Part shown: positions 10,231 through 48,400 of the stretch, piece by piece
Position numbering within the stretch: the first letter of the stretch is position 1
Layout: every line of letters starts with the position of its first letter
From: Epinephelus fuscoguttatus
Lineage: Eukaryota; Chordata; Actinopteri; Perciformes; Serranidae
Reading direction: 5' to 3'
DNA: 64,000 nt
NCBI RefSeq assembly: GCF_011397635.1
Contig: NC_064752.1
Span: forward strand, 403,501 to 467,500
The notes under the pieces: generated by a model
What the model was told of the DNA's origin: nothing
The model's database searches: none
What the model saw: only the letters and a program-made list of their open reading frames with translations
Made by a program: the position numbers and the translations under genes

Positions 10231-11740
10231 AGAATTTTTTTATACAACCACTTAGTGCTGCTGGTTTACCAAACAAAAGGAAACCTGAGGGTCACAGGGG
10301 CTACAAACATTTCTCCCAACACATAAAAGCTATCAACCCCTATAAAATTGAAATAAATTAAACTTAAAATAAGTCAAAATAACTTAAATTAAACAAAACT
10401 ATATGTCACTGCCACGCCTGGGTCATCATTGACTTTATGGCGAAATTATATACAGCGTCAAAGGACAAAATGGCTCATAGTGATGCATGCATCAGCGCCT
10501 TCTGCAAAAATCTGATCTGGATGTTAAAAGAAGAAGTACAGAAGTTTGGACACAGAAGGTTTTTTAAGTGGGGTTATATAAGGTACTTAGCATAGTCAGT
10601 GCATTACCTACAGTAGATGGTAGAACGAATTGAAGCTGTTACTGTCGGCTTCTCCTAACTGGGAGCGTGCCGGCTGACATCTATAATAGGTAATACACCA
10701 AATACCTCAATCTGACCTATCCCATTAACAAACTGCTGATCTCAGCCCACAGACACAGTGGAAACCTCTACTGCTTGATGAAGAGTTGGGTATTTTGATT
10801 CCTCACAAGACACAAAAGTTGGTGTTTTTATTCGGTGCATGGAAACAAAGATATTTCTAATATGCGCGAGCAAAATGGGAGCATTTCTGTGATGATCCAG
10901 CAGGCTTAAGGAGCAAGATCTACGGCTAGCTTTTGTTCACTCTATCTTTACATCTTTACATAACATTCTTGGGACTTTACATTGTCTCTGGGTGTATTTG
11001 AGGATAAAAAATGTTCATGTTTTTATTGCTGTAAAATGAGGAATGCTGAATGAGCCTGTGATTCCACATTGGTCGCTGCCTTTATGTGAATATTTGGCTT
11101 TTAGCTGCGATTGTTTGGGAAGAAAACAAATATGTAGGGAGGATTGATGCAGTGTGGAAATAAATGAACTACACTAACCTTTCTCTACAGAAGTATGGAG
11201 ACCAGGTTTTACCAGAATGTTTGGCCAGTGGCTAAAACACTGATGTAGTTTTTTTATTAAATATCAATTTAATTTAAATTTACGGCTTCAAGTGCTGTGA
11301 AATTTTTTGATTAAACTTAAATTATCCATCCACAGAAAAAATGGGGGGAAAAAAAACTATAAAAACTCCTTCACATAAGTTTCCATTAGTTGGTCAGTGA
11401 GTACAAGAGCAACACCAGAGGCAGCGAGCCAGGTAAAACACCATAAATACTTTTCATTCACAAATACTCTCTCCTACTGAAGCAAAGCAGAAAGCAAGGT
11501 CCAGTGAAAAGTCAGTGTTCTCATCTGAGCCCCGTGGGGGGAAAATTTATTCGTCATGACTGTCGTGTCTCTAAACTGCAGAACGCAGAGAGGGAATGTC
11601 ACAGGTGTTCTGGACATCGATGTGCATATCAGTGTATTCACAGTCAACTTGCCTTTTAGAACGAGAAATGATGATTTAAAAAGGGAAAAAAAGGCCTTGT
11701 TGAGGTTCATGTTGTCCGCAGAGGAGCGTCCTCACTCAGG
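10231..11740. other. Non-coding stretch; near end is likely dcaf1 3' UTR
   Basis: No coding exon is seen. The part next to 11741 is the probable 3' UTR of dcaf1. The rest, to about 10.2 kb, shows no recognisable structure. Confidence 0.45.
11546..11551 (-). terminator. dcaf1: Candidate poly(A) signal of dcaf1
   Basis: AATAAA on the minus strand lies about 190 bases downstream of the predicted dcaf1 stop codon at 11743-11741. It is the first canonical hexamer after the stop. A second candidate is at 7930-7925. Confidence 0.5.
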
Positions 11741-37363
<25,623 letters not shown>

Positions 37364-37492
37364 CACGGAGCAGGCTGTCAGATACTAAAAGAGATTATTA
37401 CAGAGGGAGATGTCTCCGTGTTGCTGCTGTGAATCCACACCACCACCACCAACAACAACAGGTGTCCTCTGGTCAGGACAGCTGCTCATCAA

Positions 37493-37518
37493 CCGCTGCT
37501 GCTGCTGCTGCTGCTGCT
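37493..37518. repeat. (CTG)n trinucleotide repeat
   Basis: Eight GCT/CTG units in dcaf1 intron 1. Confidence 0.9.
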
Positions 37519-37786
37519 CAGAGGACACTCTCTGCTCTGTGCTGTGAGCTCAGCTAACGCGGCAAGAAGGTGACAGTTAGCAAACTTAGCTAACCACCGT
37601 CAGTTCCCGCCGCTTCCTTCGGTTCACCTGCTTTTCTCTCAGTGTTACAACCCACACATTCCCCTCCCTGTGGTCAACGTTAGGGTCAGTTACAGAGCAG
37701 CAGTGCGGGCTGAAAGCTGCCTCATGTCAGACACACAAACAGCTTCAGCTAGCAACTTCACACTGTTTCAAATGTGACACACTCAC

Positions 37787-37910
37787 CTGAAGAAGAGCTT
37801 CCTCCTCCTCTTCTTCGTTCTGCTCCTCAGCTCAACTCGTCGTTTCAAGAAGTTCCGCTAAAATGTGACGGAAAGTTGTAAACGAAACAGCGCTGACATT
37901 AAATGTTGTG
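37787..37910 (-). other. dcaf1: dcaf1 exon 1, non-coding (approximate 5' end)
   Basis: TCAG|GTGAGT on the minus strand (donor from 37786) closes a short purine/pyrimidine-biased exon just downstream of a GC-rich promoter. No ATG in frame with exon 2 is required. The transcription start is not known; the high coordinate is an estimate. Confidence 0.6.
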
Positions 37911-37939
37911 GGGAAAAGTATCACGTTTATTTTCAAAAC

Positions 37940-38030
37940 TTCTCCCGGCGGCTGCGCGCTACGTCACTGAACGACCGTCGACGTTGGATGACGTAAGACG
38001 GCGAGCCCGCTCATGGGACTTGTAGTTCTG
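37940..38030 (-). promoter_or_regulatory. dcaf1: dcaf1 promoter with CRE-like and ZNF143-like motifs
   Basis: This is the most CpG-rich stretch near the gene (GGCTGCGCGCTACGTCACTG). It has ACGTCA at 37960-37970 and TGACGTAA at 37989-37996, both CREB/ATF-type. On the minus strand, ACTACAAGTCCCATGAGC (about 38026-38009) fits the core of the ZNF143/SBS motif (ACTACAATTCCCA). There is no TATA box. This fits a housekeeping promoter. Motif calls are by eye. Confidence 0.6.
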
Positions 38031-38079
38031 AGAGGCAGATTTTTAGATTTGTTTAGCGTAGCTCATCAAGGGTGAAAAA

Positions 38080-38168
38080 AGTATTCAGATCTTTTACTTT
38101 AGTGAAAGAACCAAAACTACACAGTGGAAATACTCCATTACAAGTAAAACTCCTGCACTCAAAACCTT
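38080..38168. repeat. Short fish interspersed repeat
   Basis: GAAATACTCCATTACAAGTA with a preceding AAAAGTATTCAGATC block matches a very common fish repeat seen in many intergenic regions. It abuts the LINE that follows. Confidence 0.55.
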
Positions 38169-39430
38169 AAATCAAATCAAATTTATTTATAAAGCACATT
38201 TAAAACAACAGCTGTTGAACCAAAGTGCTGAACAATCATGAGTATAAAAACAACACAATAAAAGAAACACAAACAGGTAACAGACAGAAATGCCAAACTC
38301 TCATACAGAGTTAAAAGCCAAAGAATAAAAATGTGTTTTAAGACATGATTTAAAGACGGACAGTGAGGGGGCAGTCTGACATGCAGGGGCAGCTCCTTCC
38401 AGAGTTTGGGGGCTGCAACTGAAAAGGCCCGGTCTCCCTTCTGCTTTAGCCTAGATCTAGGCACAACTAAAAGCGACTGGTCAGCAGACCTGAGAGCACG
38501 TGGAGGTGCATGTGCCACTAAAAGATCGGACAAATAAATGGGGCCTAGCTCATGTAAAGATTTATAAAGGAAGGTTAAAATTTTAAAATCAATTCTAAAA
38601 AGTACAGGGAGCCAGTGAAGGCTCGGGAAAGCACGGGAGAAATGTGCTCTCTCTTGCCATAAAAGGCACTGCAATAATCCACACTGATAGAAATAAAAGC
38701 ATGGATGAGTCTTTCAAAGTTGTTAACAGAGAGGCAGGACTTAACCTTAGATAAAAGCCTCAGTTGATAAAAGATTTGACGACTGAATTTATGTGTTTAT
38801 CCAAATTAAACCCACTATCCATGATCACACCAAGGTTTCTGACGTATGATTTTACCATGGACTTATATTGCTCAGGTCCATATTGGGGCCAACACAGGCA
38901 CTACTGGGTCCAAATATCAGAATCTCAGTCTTTTCGTCATTAAAACTTAGAACATTTAAGGCCATCCACGCTTTAATGTCTTGAAGACAGTCCAGCAGTG
39001 GCTGGAGGGTGCCATTTTGTTTTAAAGGCAGATCAATGTGTGTGTCAACTGCATAAAAATGAAATGCAATGCCATGTTTTCTCAGAATTGAACCCAGGGG
39101 GAGCATATAAAGGGAAAAGAGGATAGGCCCAAGAATGGACCCCTGAGGCACTCCACAAGGTAAAGGTGGAGGAGGACACACAAGCTTCTGTCAGTCAAGT
39201 AAGACCTAAACCACTAAAACGCAGGTCCTTTTATGCCAATATGATGCTCTAGGCGAGCGATAAAGATACTATGATCCACTCACTGTATCAAAGGCAGCTG
39301 ACAGGTCTAAGAGCATAAGAAGGGCAGAATTCCATCAGTGGCGATTAAAAGATCATTAAAAACTTTCAAAAGTGCTGTTTCAGTGCTATGACAGGCTTTA
39401 AACCAGACTGGAACACCTCGAGAATACCAT
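38169..39430 (-). mobile_element. L2-like LINE, 5'-truncated, minus strand
   Basis: From high to low, minus frames give FKACHSTETALLKVFNDLL, then a broken AAFDTV region, [20 protein letters not shown], a YAVD box in place of the catalytic [34 protein letters not shown] and FSVAAPKLWKELPLHVR. It ends at about 38172 with a GCTTTATAAATAAATTTGAT tail. Frameshifts, stops and the altered catalytic box show it is dead. It separates dcaf1 from the Ig genes. Confidence 0.88.
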
Positions 39431-39872
39431 TTGAATTTAAGGACTGCAATTGAATATGCCATCAGTGTGTGCCGCTGCAGCTGTGATGAAGGTGAGGTTT
39501 TACTCAGCCATCCCATAATGTCAGTCTGCATGAAGCAGCAGCCAACACTATGAGAGGAACTTCATTAGTCACTTAAAGTTACGCATGATGATGTTTCACA
39601 AGACTAAACTGAATTTAATCCTGGTTTTCTTTTGAGAATATTCGTGCTGAATATCAGCTGTTAGCAGTTTAGTTAGAACAGTGATGTTATCTGCCTTCAC
39701 AGTCCCAAATATCTGTAAACTCCAGTGATGTGTGTCTCCAGAGAAATAGAGTCTGTTTCCTAATGCAGTCTTATTCATAGAAAAAAGACCTGAAATGTTT
39801 GAAGATGAATCACACAGAAGAAACAACTCAGGTTTGTGCCATAAACTACACTGTCAGGAAGTCCATGGGAAA

Positions 39873-39873
<1 letters not shown>

Positions 39874-39926
<53 letters not shown>
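39874..39926. repeat. (GT)n microsatellite
   Basis: About 26 GT units. The corresponding place in unit 2 (around 49720) has other sequence. Confidence 0.97.
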
Positions 39927-39928
<2 letters not shown>

Positions 39929-40146
39929 AATACAGTGAAGATAGAAATTAGTCAGCAGAGGGCGTGTGTACGACTTGCCTCTGAAATGATTTACTTTATT
40001 TAAATGGAGGAAAACATTTAACAGTTAAACAGTGTTGTGTGTTCAAAGTGTCATCTACAGAAACAGGTGTTGCAGGTGGCGTCTGTCTGAGAAACTGACC
40101 ACAAGCTGAACAAACAGTCACACCACAAATCATAATGTCAGCATGT

Positions 40147-40152
40147 TTTATT
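40147..40152 (-). terminator. Candidate poly(A) signal of Ig gene 1
   Basis: Minus-strand AATAAA in a conserved block (GCATGTTTTATTCAGTAG) about 1.3 kb after the stop codon. The same block occurs in unit 2 at 49985-49990 and is duplicated there. Confidence 0.35.
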
Positions 40153-40624
40153 CAGTAGAATAGTAACATTTAAACAGATAAACAGAACTGACAGAAATCA
40201 CATAATAGCAGGATACAAGTGTATGACAACATTTACACCATAAACAGTTTGAAAGTGACTCTACACACTCTGGCTTGTTGTATGTAAGGAAAAGTTCAAC
40301 ATTTTAAAAAATAAGCATATTCACTCTGTTAGTTAAATGAGAACATTGATACCACTCTGACACATGAACACAACAAAGTGCACAGACATGAGCAAACATG
40401 CGTAAAGGTACGAAATATAAAAACAGGTTTCTTAATACTAATATAATATTGAGACAAACATTAAAACTTAGAAAAGTGCAAATGAAGTAGCCCATAGCAA
40501 TAAGGTAGAATTATGGAGGCCTTCTTGATTTCAACAGGTGTAAGAAAACTTTTTTTAAATTTACAGCAGGCCTATATCTCAGCATTTCAGTGAAAATTAA
40601 ATTATTTTTAAAGTTTAAATTATT

Positions 40625-41375
40625 ATTCAAGAAATAAACGTATAATGTCACAGGATGAAAGCATAGTGAAGACCAGAACACAAGTTTTATTTACAGACCT
40701 TGAAAAAGTCATTCATGCTTTTATCTCATTACGTCTGGATCACTGTAATTCCCTGTGCTCAGGGCTCAGCCAAAAGGCCATTTCCTGTCTCCAACTCACT
40801 CGTTCAAAACTCGGCTGCCAGACTTTTGACTGATTCAAAGAGACAAAACTACATAACTCCCCTCCTTGCAACGCTACACAGGCTACCTGTTAAGTATAGA
40901 ATCATTTTGAACTCTTACTAATTCCCTTTAAAGCCCTACATGGCCTCGCTCCAACATACAGTATAGATTTACTTACGCCCTATGAGCCTAGCCGCTGCCT
41001 GCGCTCCTCAGGTAGGACCTTCCTAACTGTTCCCACAGCTCGTGTTGTTCCAAAAGGAAACGGGGCATTTTCTGTTAAAGCCCCACAGCTGGGGAGCTCC
41101 TAACCTGAGGAACTTAGGTTAGCAAACTCAGTGTCTTCGTTCAAAACACTCCTCAAAACACACTTTACTAGAAGGCTTTTTACACTAAATCTGTTGTTTG
41201 TCTAGTTTCTATCCTTCTTTCATCTATTTCATTATTTATTCATTCATACACACTCTGATGTATCTGGTCTGAGGTTTTGTTCAACTTTTTTTTTATCTTG
41301 ATAGTGTATACTATCTTATTTGTCTCATAGAGCCCTTTGTAACTGTGTTTTGTAAAGTGCTATACAATACCTGCT
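40625..41375 (+). mobile_element. LINE RT tail (L2/CR1-type), plus strand, unit 1
   Basis: Plus frames read VIHAFISLRLDHCNSLCSGL, QNSAARLLTDSKRQNYITPL, then FKALHGLAP...LLTPYEPSRCLRSS and FSVKAPQLGSS, ending with a GTAAAGTGCTATACAA tail. This is the usual C-terminal sequence of an L2/CR1-type LINE. It is 5'-truncated and frame-broken, and lies in the 3' flank of Ig gene 1. Confidence 0.8.
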
Positions 41376-41407
41376 TGTCAGCTGCGACGCACACGCAACT
41401 ACCCCCC

Positions 41408-41408
41408 C

Positions 41409-41456
<48 letters not shown>
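41408..41456. repeat. (CA)n microsatellite
   Basis: About 24 CA units directly downstream of the Ig gene 1 stop codon (41464-41462). Unit 2 lacks it at this position. Confidence 0.97.
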
Positions 41457-41459
<3 letters not shown>

Positions 41460-41461
41460 CT

Positions 41462-44060
41462 CTACAACATTGAATCGGGGGGTGCTGTTGCCTGTGAGTC
41501 ATGTGCACCCGTATTCAGTGGCTGCTGCTCCTCCTCTCTCTCTGCAGTCTCTGAACCCTCTGACCCTGCAGAAACATAAAACAAAAATGTATTAAAGATA
41601 TTTTGAACTTTCTTGATCCGACTCAGGCAGTCACCCCTCAGACATATATTTTCAAACGTATTATTCATCAGTGTCTGTTTGGAAATATAGTTAATGTGCA
41701 GATTGATTCTCTTGAAAGGTGCAGTGATGTGTATTTGTTAGTTAGCTCATAAGTTCAGGGCAGTTTTGTGGTCGACTATAAATGCTCAGTATTAGTAGTA
41801 GAACTGATTTTAAAGTTTCATTGACTACTTTTAGGACACTTCATGTGTCAGCCTGGTTGCACTGCAGGTCCTGACCCCATACTGTGTATACTGTACCAGA
41901 ACATGACTGAAGACCCTCAGGTTCAGTCTGAGTCCTCGTACCACAGCCAGCAATGTGCTGAACATTACTGTTCATCAGATGTTCAAATTTCTGTTGCTGT
42001 CTCTCTAAGGAGTTAAGAGGAAATGTCATTTGCATCTTCTTTAATTAGTTTTTAAAATGTAATATAAAATGATTCATTTATATTTGATGTAGGACCCTAA
42101 TTGGATCTCGTAACTTTAACGATAAACTGTCTGAAAACAGAAACGAGGCCCTCTGCTGTAACGTGCGCACTGATTCGGAAAAACAGACTCTTGTATTATA
42201 TTCACAACTTTGTTGTATTTATTTTTATTTATTCATTATTAGAACCAGAGGACTCATATATTAATGTAGTCTCAGTGAGTTTTGTATAAAACAGACTGGT
42301 TCATATCTGAAGAGACAAACACAACTGTAAAGACTCTGACAGATATGTTGATAGGATATATTATTAAAACTTACCTCTACACCTGTGATGGCACAAAAAC
42401 AAACTGTAACAACCCCAAAGAAGGACTAAAATTACTCCAGCAACAAGGCATGCAACATTACCATTGCTCCAGGTTTCGTCTGAAACACATGACAAAAAGC
42501 TGATGTCAGGTAAAAAGTAGCACGCACATACCCAAAAAAATTTTTATGCTAGGTGCTGGACCAAAAGGTAAGTATGAAAGAAAAAGATGAAGTCCGCACA
42601 CCAGAAGCTGCTCCTTGCACAATTTATTCATGCATTGAATAAAACAAAAAGCTGATGTAACACTCAAAATGTAACTGTGTATCATGTACAGCAGATTGAT
42701 CATTGACTAAACGTAGAGAACAGTTCAATGTGCTGCTAAAATCTATCAAAACTAAAAGTACAACACATGAGCACCTCAAGGAGGAAACTTACCAATGATA
42801 TACACAGGTATCTCTGTATGAATCTGATGGTTGATTTCCTCCTGTGTGACCACACAGTGATAGCGGTCGGTCTTGGTCACAGAAGTTTGGAGGATGATGT
42901 CATAGCTGCCTCCTCTGTCTGTGACCTGTGTCTCCTCAGCAGGAAGGATGTTTCCATCACTGTCCTTCCACTCTACTTTAGATTTTGGAGAAGCACCTCG
43001 AACAACACACTGCAGCTGCATCCAATCAAGTTTGACATTGAGGACTGTGACAGATGGCTTTGGAGATGAAACTGTCAACACATTATAAAGAATAAGTTAG
43101 AAAGAACAATTACATGATCAGAAATGTAATAATGTGCTTTTTGTGTTCACTCCCTCTCTGCTCGTATTTAGAAACACTCACCAACAACAAGATCAATGTG
43201 GAATATTTGAGGCGTCTGAAGAAGTGGAAAAAAGCAGGTGTAGTCTCCACTGTCAGCCATCTTTGTATTTCTGATGATGATGGAGGCGTTGCCGTGTTTC
43301 AGCTCATCTTGGAAATGAAAGACTCGACCTTTGAACTGCTCATCTTGACCTGAACCACCATTGTTGTAATGGAGGCCTTCATCATACATGAACACCCCCA
43401 TCATACCATCATCTTTCATCCAGACAAAGAGTTTCTGCTCGATGTTCTCCTTGGTGCTGAGGGAACAGGGTAATGTGACATCACTCCCTTCTGACACCAA
43501 CACTTTGATGGCCGCTGGTCCTGGAACATAAAAACATCATATGTTTGCAACATGTGTCACCAGAATTATTTTCTTGACCTGAGAGGTTTTTGAGAGGTTA
43601 CTGTGGCGCCCTCTGTTGTCCTAAAACTAACATTTCTTTTCATTAGGGGTTCAAGCCCGAAGGGTCAAAGAAATTTTGCTTTGTTTGATTGACTTGAAGT
43701 TCGACACACACGTCCAACTGAATGTGCTCTACAAGTCTTAGGAACCATTAAGGTTTTCCGCCATATTGAATTTTCTGAAAAACAAATTTTTGACATCATG
43801 GGAGGAAGTTTATCAATAGTCATCAACAGCTTTTTGATATGTCATTGCTTTATGATGATATTGACCAATTACCTTTAGAGAGGGCGTGGCTCAGCACATT
43901 AATGGATTTTACTCATTAATTTATAAAAGAATTCATTGAATTAAATATAACTCCTGACATCTCCATACAGACAGTGTGGGAGGCCTTTAAGGCAACATGT
44001 AGGGGATGGATCATTAGTTTTTCATCATATAAGCACAGAGAAGTTACAGAAGAAAGAGAA

Positions 44061-44102
<42 letters not shown>

Positions 44103-46230
44103 ACTTGATGCCCTGATCTCAGCGGTTGAAATTTTGAATAATATTAAAGGTCTGTCAAATGGTAAGGCACCTGGTGGAGACGGTTACACCACAGCATTTT
44201 TAAAATGTTTCTTGAGAGAGATCACACCACTGTTGGTGAACTTATATAATGATATTATACAGAAGCAATTTATGCCACAATCAATGCAGACAGCCATAAT
44301 ATCATTGTTGCCCAAACCTGGAAAAAAACACCTTGACATAAACAATTATAGGCCTTTAAGTTTACTTAATAATGATTATAAATTGCTTGCAAAGATACTA
44401 GCAAAAAGATTAGAAAAAATTGTGCCCACTTTAATTCAGCTGGATCAGGTTGGTTTTATCCCTGGGCGGTTATTATCCAACAATATGAGGAGGCTTAAGC
44501 AAGTTGTGCAAGTGGCCAGCTCTCTCCAACATCCAGTGGTAGCAGTATCATTGGATGTGGAGAAAGCATTTGACCGTATAGAGTGGCAGTATTTGTTTTA
44601 TACTTTGTCTAGATATGGTTTTGGTCCTAGATGTTTACAGTGGATTAGAGCTCTGTATCATGAACCTGTTTCGGCAGTTAAGAGTAATAATATCATTTCA
44701 ATACCACTTCAGCTTTATTGCTCTACTAGACAAGGTTGTCCTCTTTCCCCACTATTATTTATCCTGGCACTAGAGCCTCTAGCTTGTGCAGTAAGGTTGG
44801 ATAGATATATTACAGCAGGTGTCTCAGTTGGTGATTATGATTTTAAACTTAATATGTGCGCACATGATATTCTGTTGACATTGTCTAAGCCATCATGCTC
44901 AATCCCAAAAGTATTACAAACAATAAAAACATTTGGCAATTTGTCAGGATATAAAATAAATAAATAAAATACAAAAGTGAAACCATCCCTTTAAATCAGT
45001 TTACACACATCACAGATCTGGGTCCAGCTCCTTTCATATGGAAAAGAGAAGGGATGAGGTATTGGGGCATTAAAATCAGAACCCCTATCAGCAAAGTGTT
45101 TGAAATAAAGGCTCATCCTCTGGGACATTCCATAAAGGAAGACCTTAAAAGGTGGTCTAGTCTGAGTGGGCGGAAGTTCGCTGCGTAGATCAGCCTCTCA
45201 CTGGGCGGAATTTATTGCTTGGGCACTGTTATTTACGTGACAACACCTGAACATAACACACACAGACACACATTGGCTGTTTGTTTCTACCTCTCTCCTC
45301 TCTGGAAGCCTCAGACCTCCAACCGCCCGCCTCCGCCTTGATTAAACGACGGTAAACGGCAAATGCGTGCTCATGGTTAGAGGAGTATCACCCAGGATTC
45401 ATATGAACTTGATTGTGGACATGGTGGACAAACAATATCACTCTGGACATAGGATCACAACATGGAAACAGCTGATCCTTACAACTCAATCTGGGTGAAA
45501 ATGAGTGTGTAAATTAATTTTTTGGGATGGCGGCCATATTGGTAATATGCAAATTAGAGGACAGAAATAAAACATAATATGATTTAGCAATAAATACTGA
45601 ATCTGCATGTTCTAATGTGTTTCTAATGCTTAAACATATGTAACACCAAGTTTGTTAAAAACAACAACACTTATTTTAATTTGCCACCATCTTGGGAATA
45701 TGCAAATTAGGGGTCCAGATGCATCCAATCATTAAATTAGCACTCCTATGTGTTTCTCATGGGCAGAAAACATCAGATAAACACCAACTTTGCATTTGTG
45801 GCTCATCTAGTTCAAATGTTAGAGCTGAAATGGTTACAGTCGGCAGCCAAATTGGATTTTGCCACAGTCATCAGAATGCTAATGCTAATGTGACTGTAAT
45901 GCGATGTTCAATTTCCAGATTCCTTTTAAATACATTAATTTAAATATGTAGGCCTCCTGAATGTGGTGCTTTTAACACAAAATGAACGACTGTCTTGAGT
46001 TTGTGAGCTATGCTACTCTACACACTGCTCTGAACACTCTTCAGTTTCTTTAGGCCACAGAGCCAACAAACTAACCAAGGCCTACATGAAGTGCTGAGCC
46101 CGACTTCCTGTCAAACAAACTTGTGCCTTCATAAACTACAAAGTTAATGGTTCTTACCTTTTTCATCACAAAGAGTTTTTCCAGTGAAACACAGCAGGCA
46201 AAAACACAGCAGGTCCAGCTGAAGCTTCAT
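41462..46230 (-). CDS. Butyrophilin/B7-like Ig membrane protein, copy 1
   Basis: Five coding exons: 46158-46230 (signal peptide), 43182-43520 (V-set), 42793-43071 (second Ig), 42375-42479 (transmembrane), 41462-41565 (tail). All junctions are GT-AG, each in phase 1, and the sum is 900 nt (299 residues). The V-set domain has the first cysteine in VTLPCSLS and the second in ADSGDYTC, with a tryptophan in FVWMKDD; an N-glycosylation site is at NAS. The second domain has QLQC and YHCVV cysteines and VEWKDSDG. The transmembrane exon encodes a Val/Leu-rich helix, then a short Glu-rich tail without B30.2 or ITAM/ITIM. The order fits teleost butyrophilin-like, HHLA2-like or CD276/VTCN1-like B7 receptors or ligands; I cannot name the orthologue. 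Intron 1 holds an L1 fragment. Confidence 0.86.
43905..45180 (+). mobile_element. L1-clade LINE ORF2 fragment in intron 1 of Ig copy 1
   Basis: The frame at 44134-44967 carries LSNGKAPGGDGYTTAFLK, NNYRPLSLLNNDYKLLAKIL, QVGFIPGR, LDVEKAFDRIEW and RQGCPLSPLLFILALEPLA, the reverse-transcriptase blocks of the L1 clade. The catalytic FADD/YADD box is changed to CAHD, so it is inactive. Upstream (43915-44060) a frame with ELNITPDISIQTVWEAFKA and downstream (45050-45175) GMRYWGIKIRTPISKVFEIK continue the same protein. It is in antisense orientation to the gene and is absent from unit 2. Confidence 0.88.
44061..44100. repeat. (ATT)n microsatellite
   Basis: About 13 ATT units inside the L1 fragment, splitting its upstream piece from the RT core. 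Confidence 0.97.
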
Positions 46231-46302
46231 GACTGTCTATCTGATCTTTGGATTCATTGTTGTTGCAAACAGTCGGGTGTCTTCTTATCGACGCAACACC
46301 GA

Positions 46303-48400
46303 GGCCCACATCACTCCTGATGAAGGGGAAGTGTAAAATAGAGAAGTCAAAACATGGCACACCCTCACCACTCTCCCGGAAGAAGGAAGCAGATGTAACC
46401 ATGGATACCAACAGACACTTTGTGAAAGCAAAATAGAGCAACAAGTTATTAAAAAAAAACATTTAAATCTGAATTAAAATGAGTTAAATTAAAAATAAAC
46501 CTGAATAAGTCAGATAAGAGTTACAGTGCAGTGGAATCAAAGTAATTAACTTGTTCATATTTTCTTGACACAGTTCACACATTCACAGATGAACTTCATT
46601 CATTAATCTGGGCAGTCTTACTGCCATCCCTGCTTTGCAGCATTCCTCTTTTTAGTGAAGAGACTCATTTTTAATCAGCAGATTGTGTGACTGCTTTGTC
46701 ACGTGGTGTGTTTGTTCTGGAGGAGAGGAGACCTGTGTGGATAATATTTCATATTTAGACTTCTCATCTTAGGCAGGACTTCACAAAATCCTTCTAATCA
46801 AATCAAAACACCATATTTTCATGTGGAACAGGCTTGTTAATATAATCAATATCATGCTGTGCCAAATGTGTATTACATGTATTTGTTGCATTATTTTAAA
46901 TATGAATGCCTTGTTTGAAATAATATTTGTAATCATTGTAAAATAATCTTTTTCTCTGGCTTTTAGTTCCAAACATAATCAATCAGTATTGACAACTAAT
47001 AATCATAAAGCCCATCAATAAAATCAAATTACTCCTCTACTTTATCAGACTGACAACACATTACTGCATTACGTGATGAAATTAATTACCACATCTACAC
47101 ACAGCGCCGTCTCACTAATTCATCTTGCGGTTTGTGCGACTGTCAAACACACACATATACACACCAACAGCGTCTCTGCCGTCATCTGAGCATTGATGCA
47201 AAAACCTTTTCTCCGACCTGTTTCTCTGTGCAGGAGACACACACAGGAAGCGCACCTGCACAGGTGACATTAATTAAATCCATAATGCGTCACCGGAAGC
47301 TAAAATCGCCACACCTTTTAAATTAAATCACTCTACTCTGCTTTTTAGTGCTCCTTAAATTACATAACTCTGAAACCAAAGCAAAGGAATGAAAAAGAAA
47401 AGAAGAGCATTTTAATTTATGCCTGAACAGTTTATAAAGAGTTTATTGAGCTTCAGAAGGAGCAGAGTTTTCTCAACATCCTTCAGTTCATCACAAACAC
47501 TCAACATCAACACATCTGGAGATACATGGTTTTCACTGGACAGGAAAGGGATGGAGAACTGTCCTCTGAGCAGTAACTAAAGCTGTCAGACAGATGCAGT
47601 GAAAGTACAATAGTTAGCTGTGACATGTAGAGGGGGAAAGTATAAAGTTGCATTAAATGGAAATATAAATAAAGTACCTTGAATGTGTAGTCAGCTACAG
47701 CAGTTGAGTCAGTGTACTTGGTTGGACTCCACCACTGTAGCTCATGTAGTATGAATCTCTCCACTCAATATTACTGATATATAAAAGCTAATGAAACTGA
47801 TCTTAACTCAAGGTCCCCTTACTGTACCTTTAACCACATCTCACTGTCTTCATCATCACATGGAGTTTGAGATGGGTGTGACTGACTCTGAAAAAGCAGA
47901 TGGACCTTAAGTTAGGGTTTTGGTTTTTCTTTTTGCCGCTCAAAATTATGTTCAACAATGAACTTTCATGTCCAACTACAGTCGTACTTGACGAGTAGGT
48001 TACTGAGGTATTAGGACACTAGCCCCAATGGGATACAATGCAACTGTAATAGAGAGCAAACCCGCTGTTGTTTGTTAAATCAAGTGGATATTACACATTA
48101 TCATTGTATATGATCACATTATAATAAGGATTTGTACCTTTTCAGCACAGTTTATGCATGAGACAAAGTATTTAGTGTTCAGACAAGTGTTGAACCCTTT
48201 AATGTCCACACCAAGAAAAGAGAAATGGAATTTTCTGTCTTTGCATTTTTTCATTTCCTTAGGGCAATACTAACAAAAATCAGTGTTTGTTTTCTGACAC
48301 TGTAACATGCTCATAAAACATGCCTTGCTTTAAAAATCCCACCACACAGAACCCTCATATCTGGAGTGACTTTATTTGTTCCTAACTTCCTGTGTGACGC
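46303..48400. other. Upstream flank of Ig copy 1, no gene
   Basis: No exon is recognised. Between 46800 and 48404 the sequence has no counterpart in unit 2. The 85-residue minus frame at 47507-47764 has no splice support or similarity. Confidence 0.5.

Noticed and set aside
37494-37518. CTG repeat as a polyglutamine or polyleucine coding tract
   Set aside because: It falls between the donor of exon 1 and the acceptor of exon 2 and is intronic in the model.
39596-39826. 76-residue minus frame, also present at 49481-49663
   Set aside because: It is preserved in both duplication units only because the DNA is nearly identical there. I recognise no domain, and no splice site ties it to the Ig genes, so I do not call it an exon.
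41400-41460. CRISPR-like regular repeat array
   Set aside because: It is a plain CA dinucleotide microsatellite without spacers, in a eukaryotic genome.
41841-42035. 64-residue minus frame, matched at 53142-53387
   Set aside because: It lies in the intron between the transmembrane and tail exons. The tail exon joins correctly without it, and it has no acceptor or donor that would keep frame.
44134-44967. A 277-residue functional reverse transcriptase gene
   Set aside because: It is an L1 fragment with the catalytic box altered and both ends missing, inside an intron.
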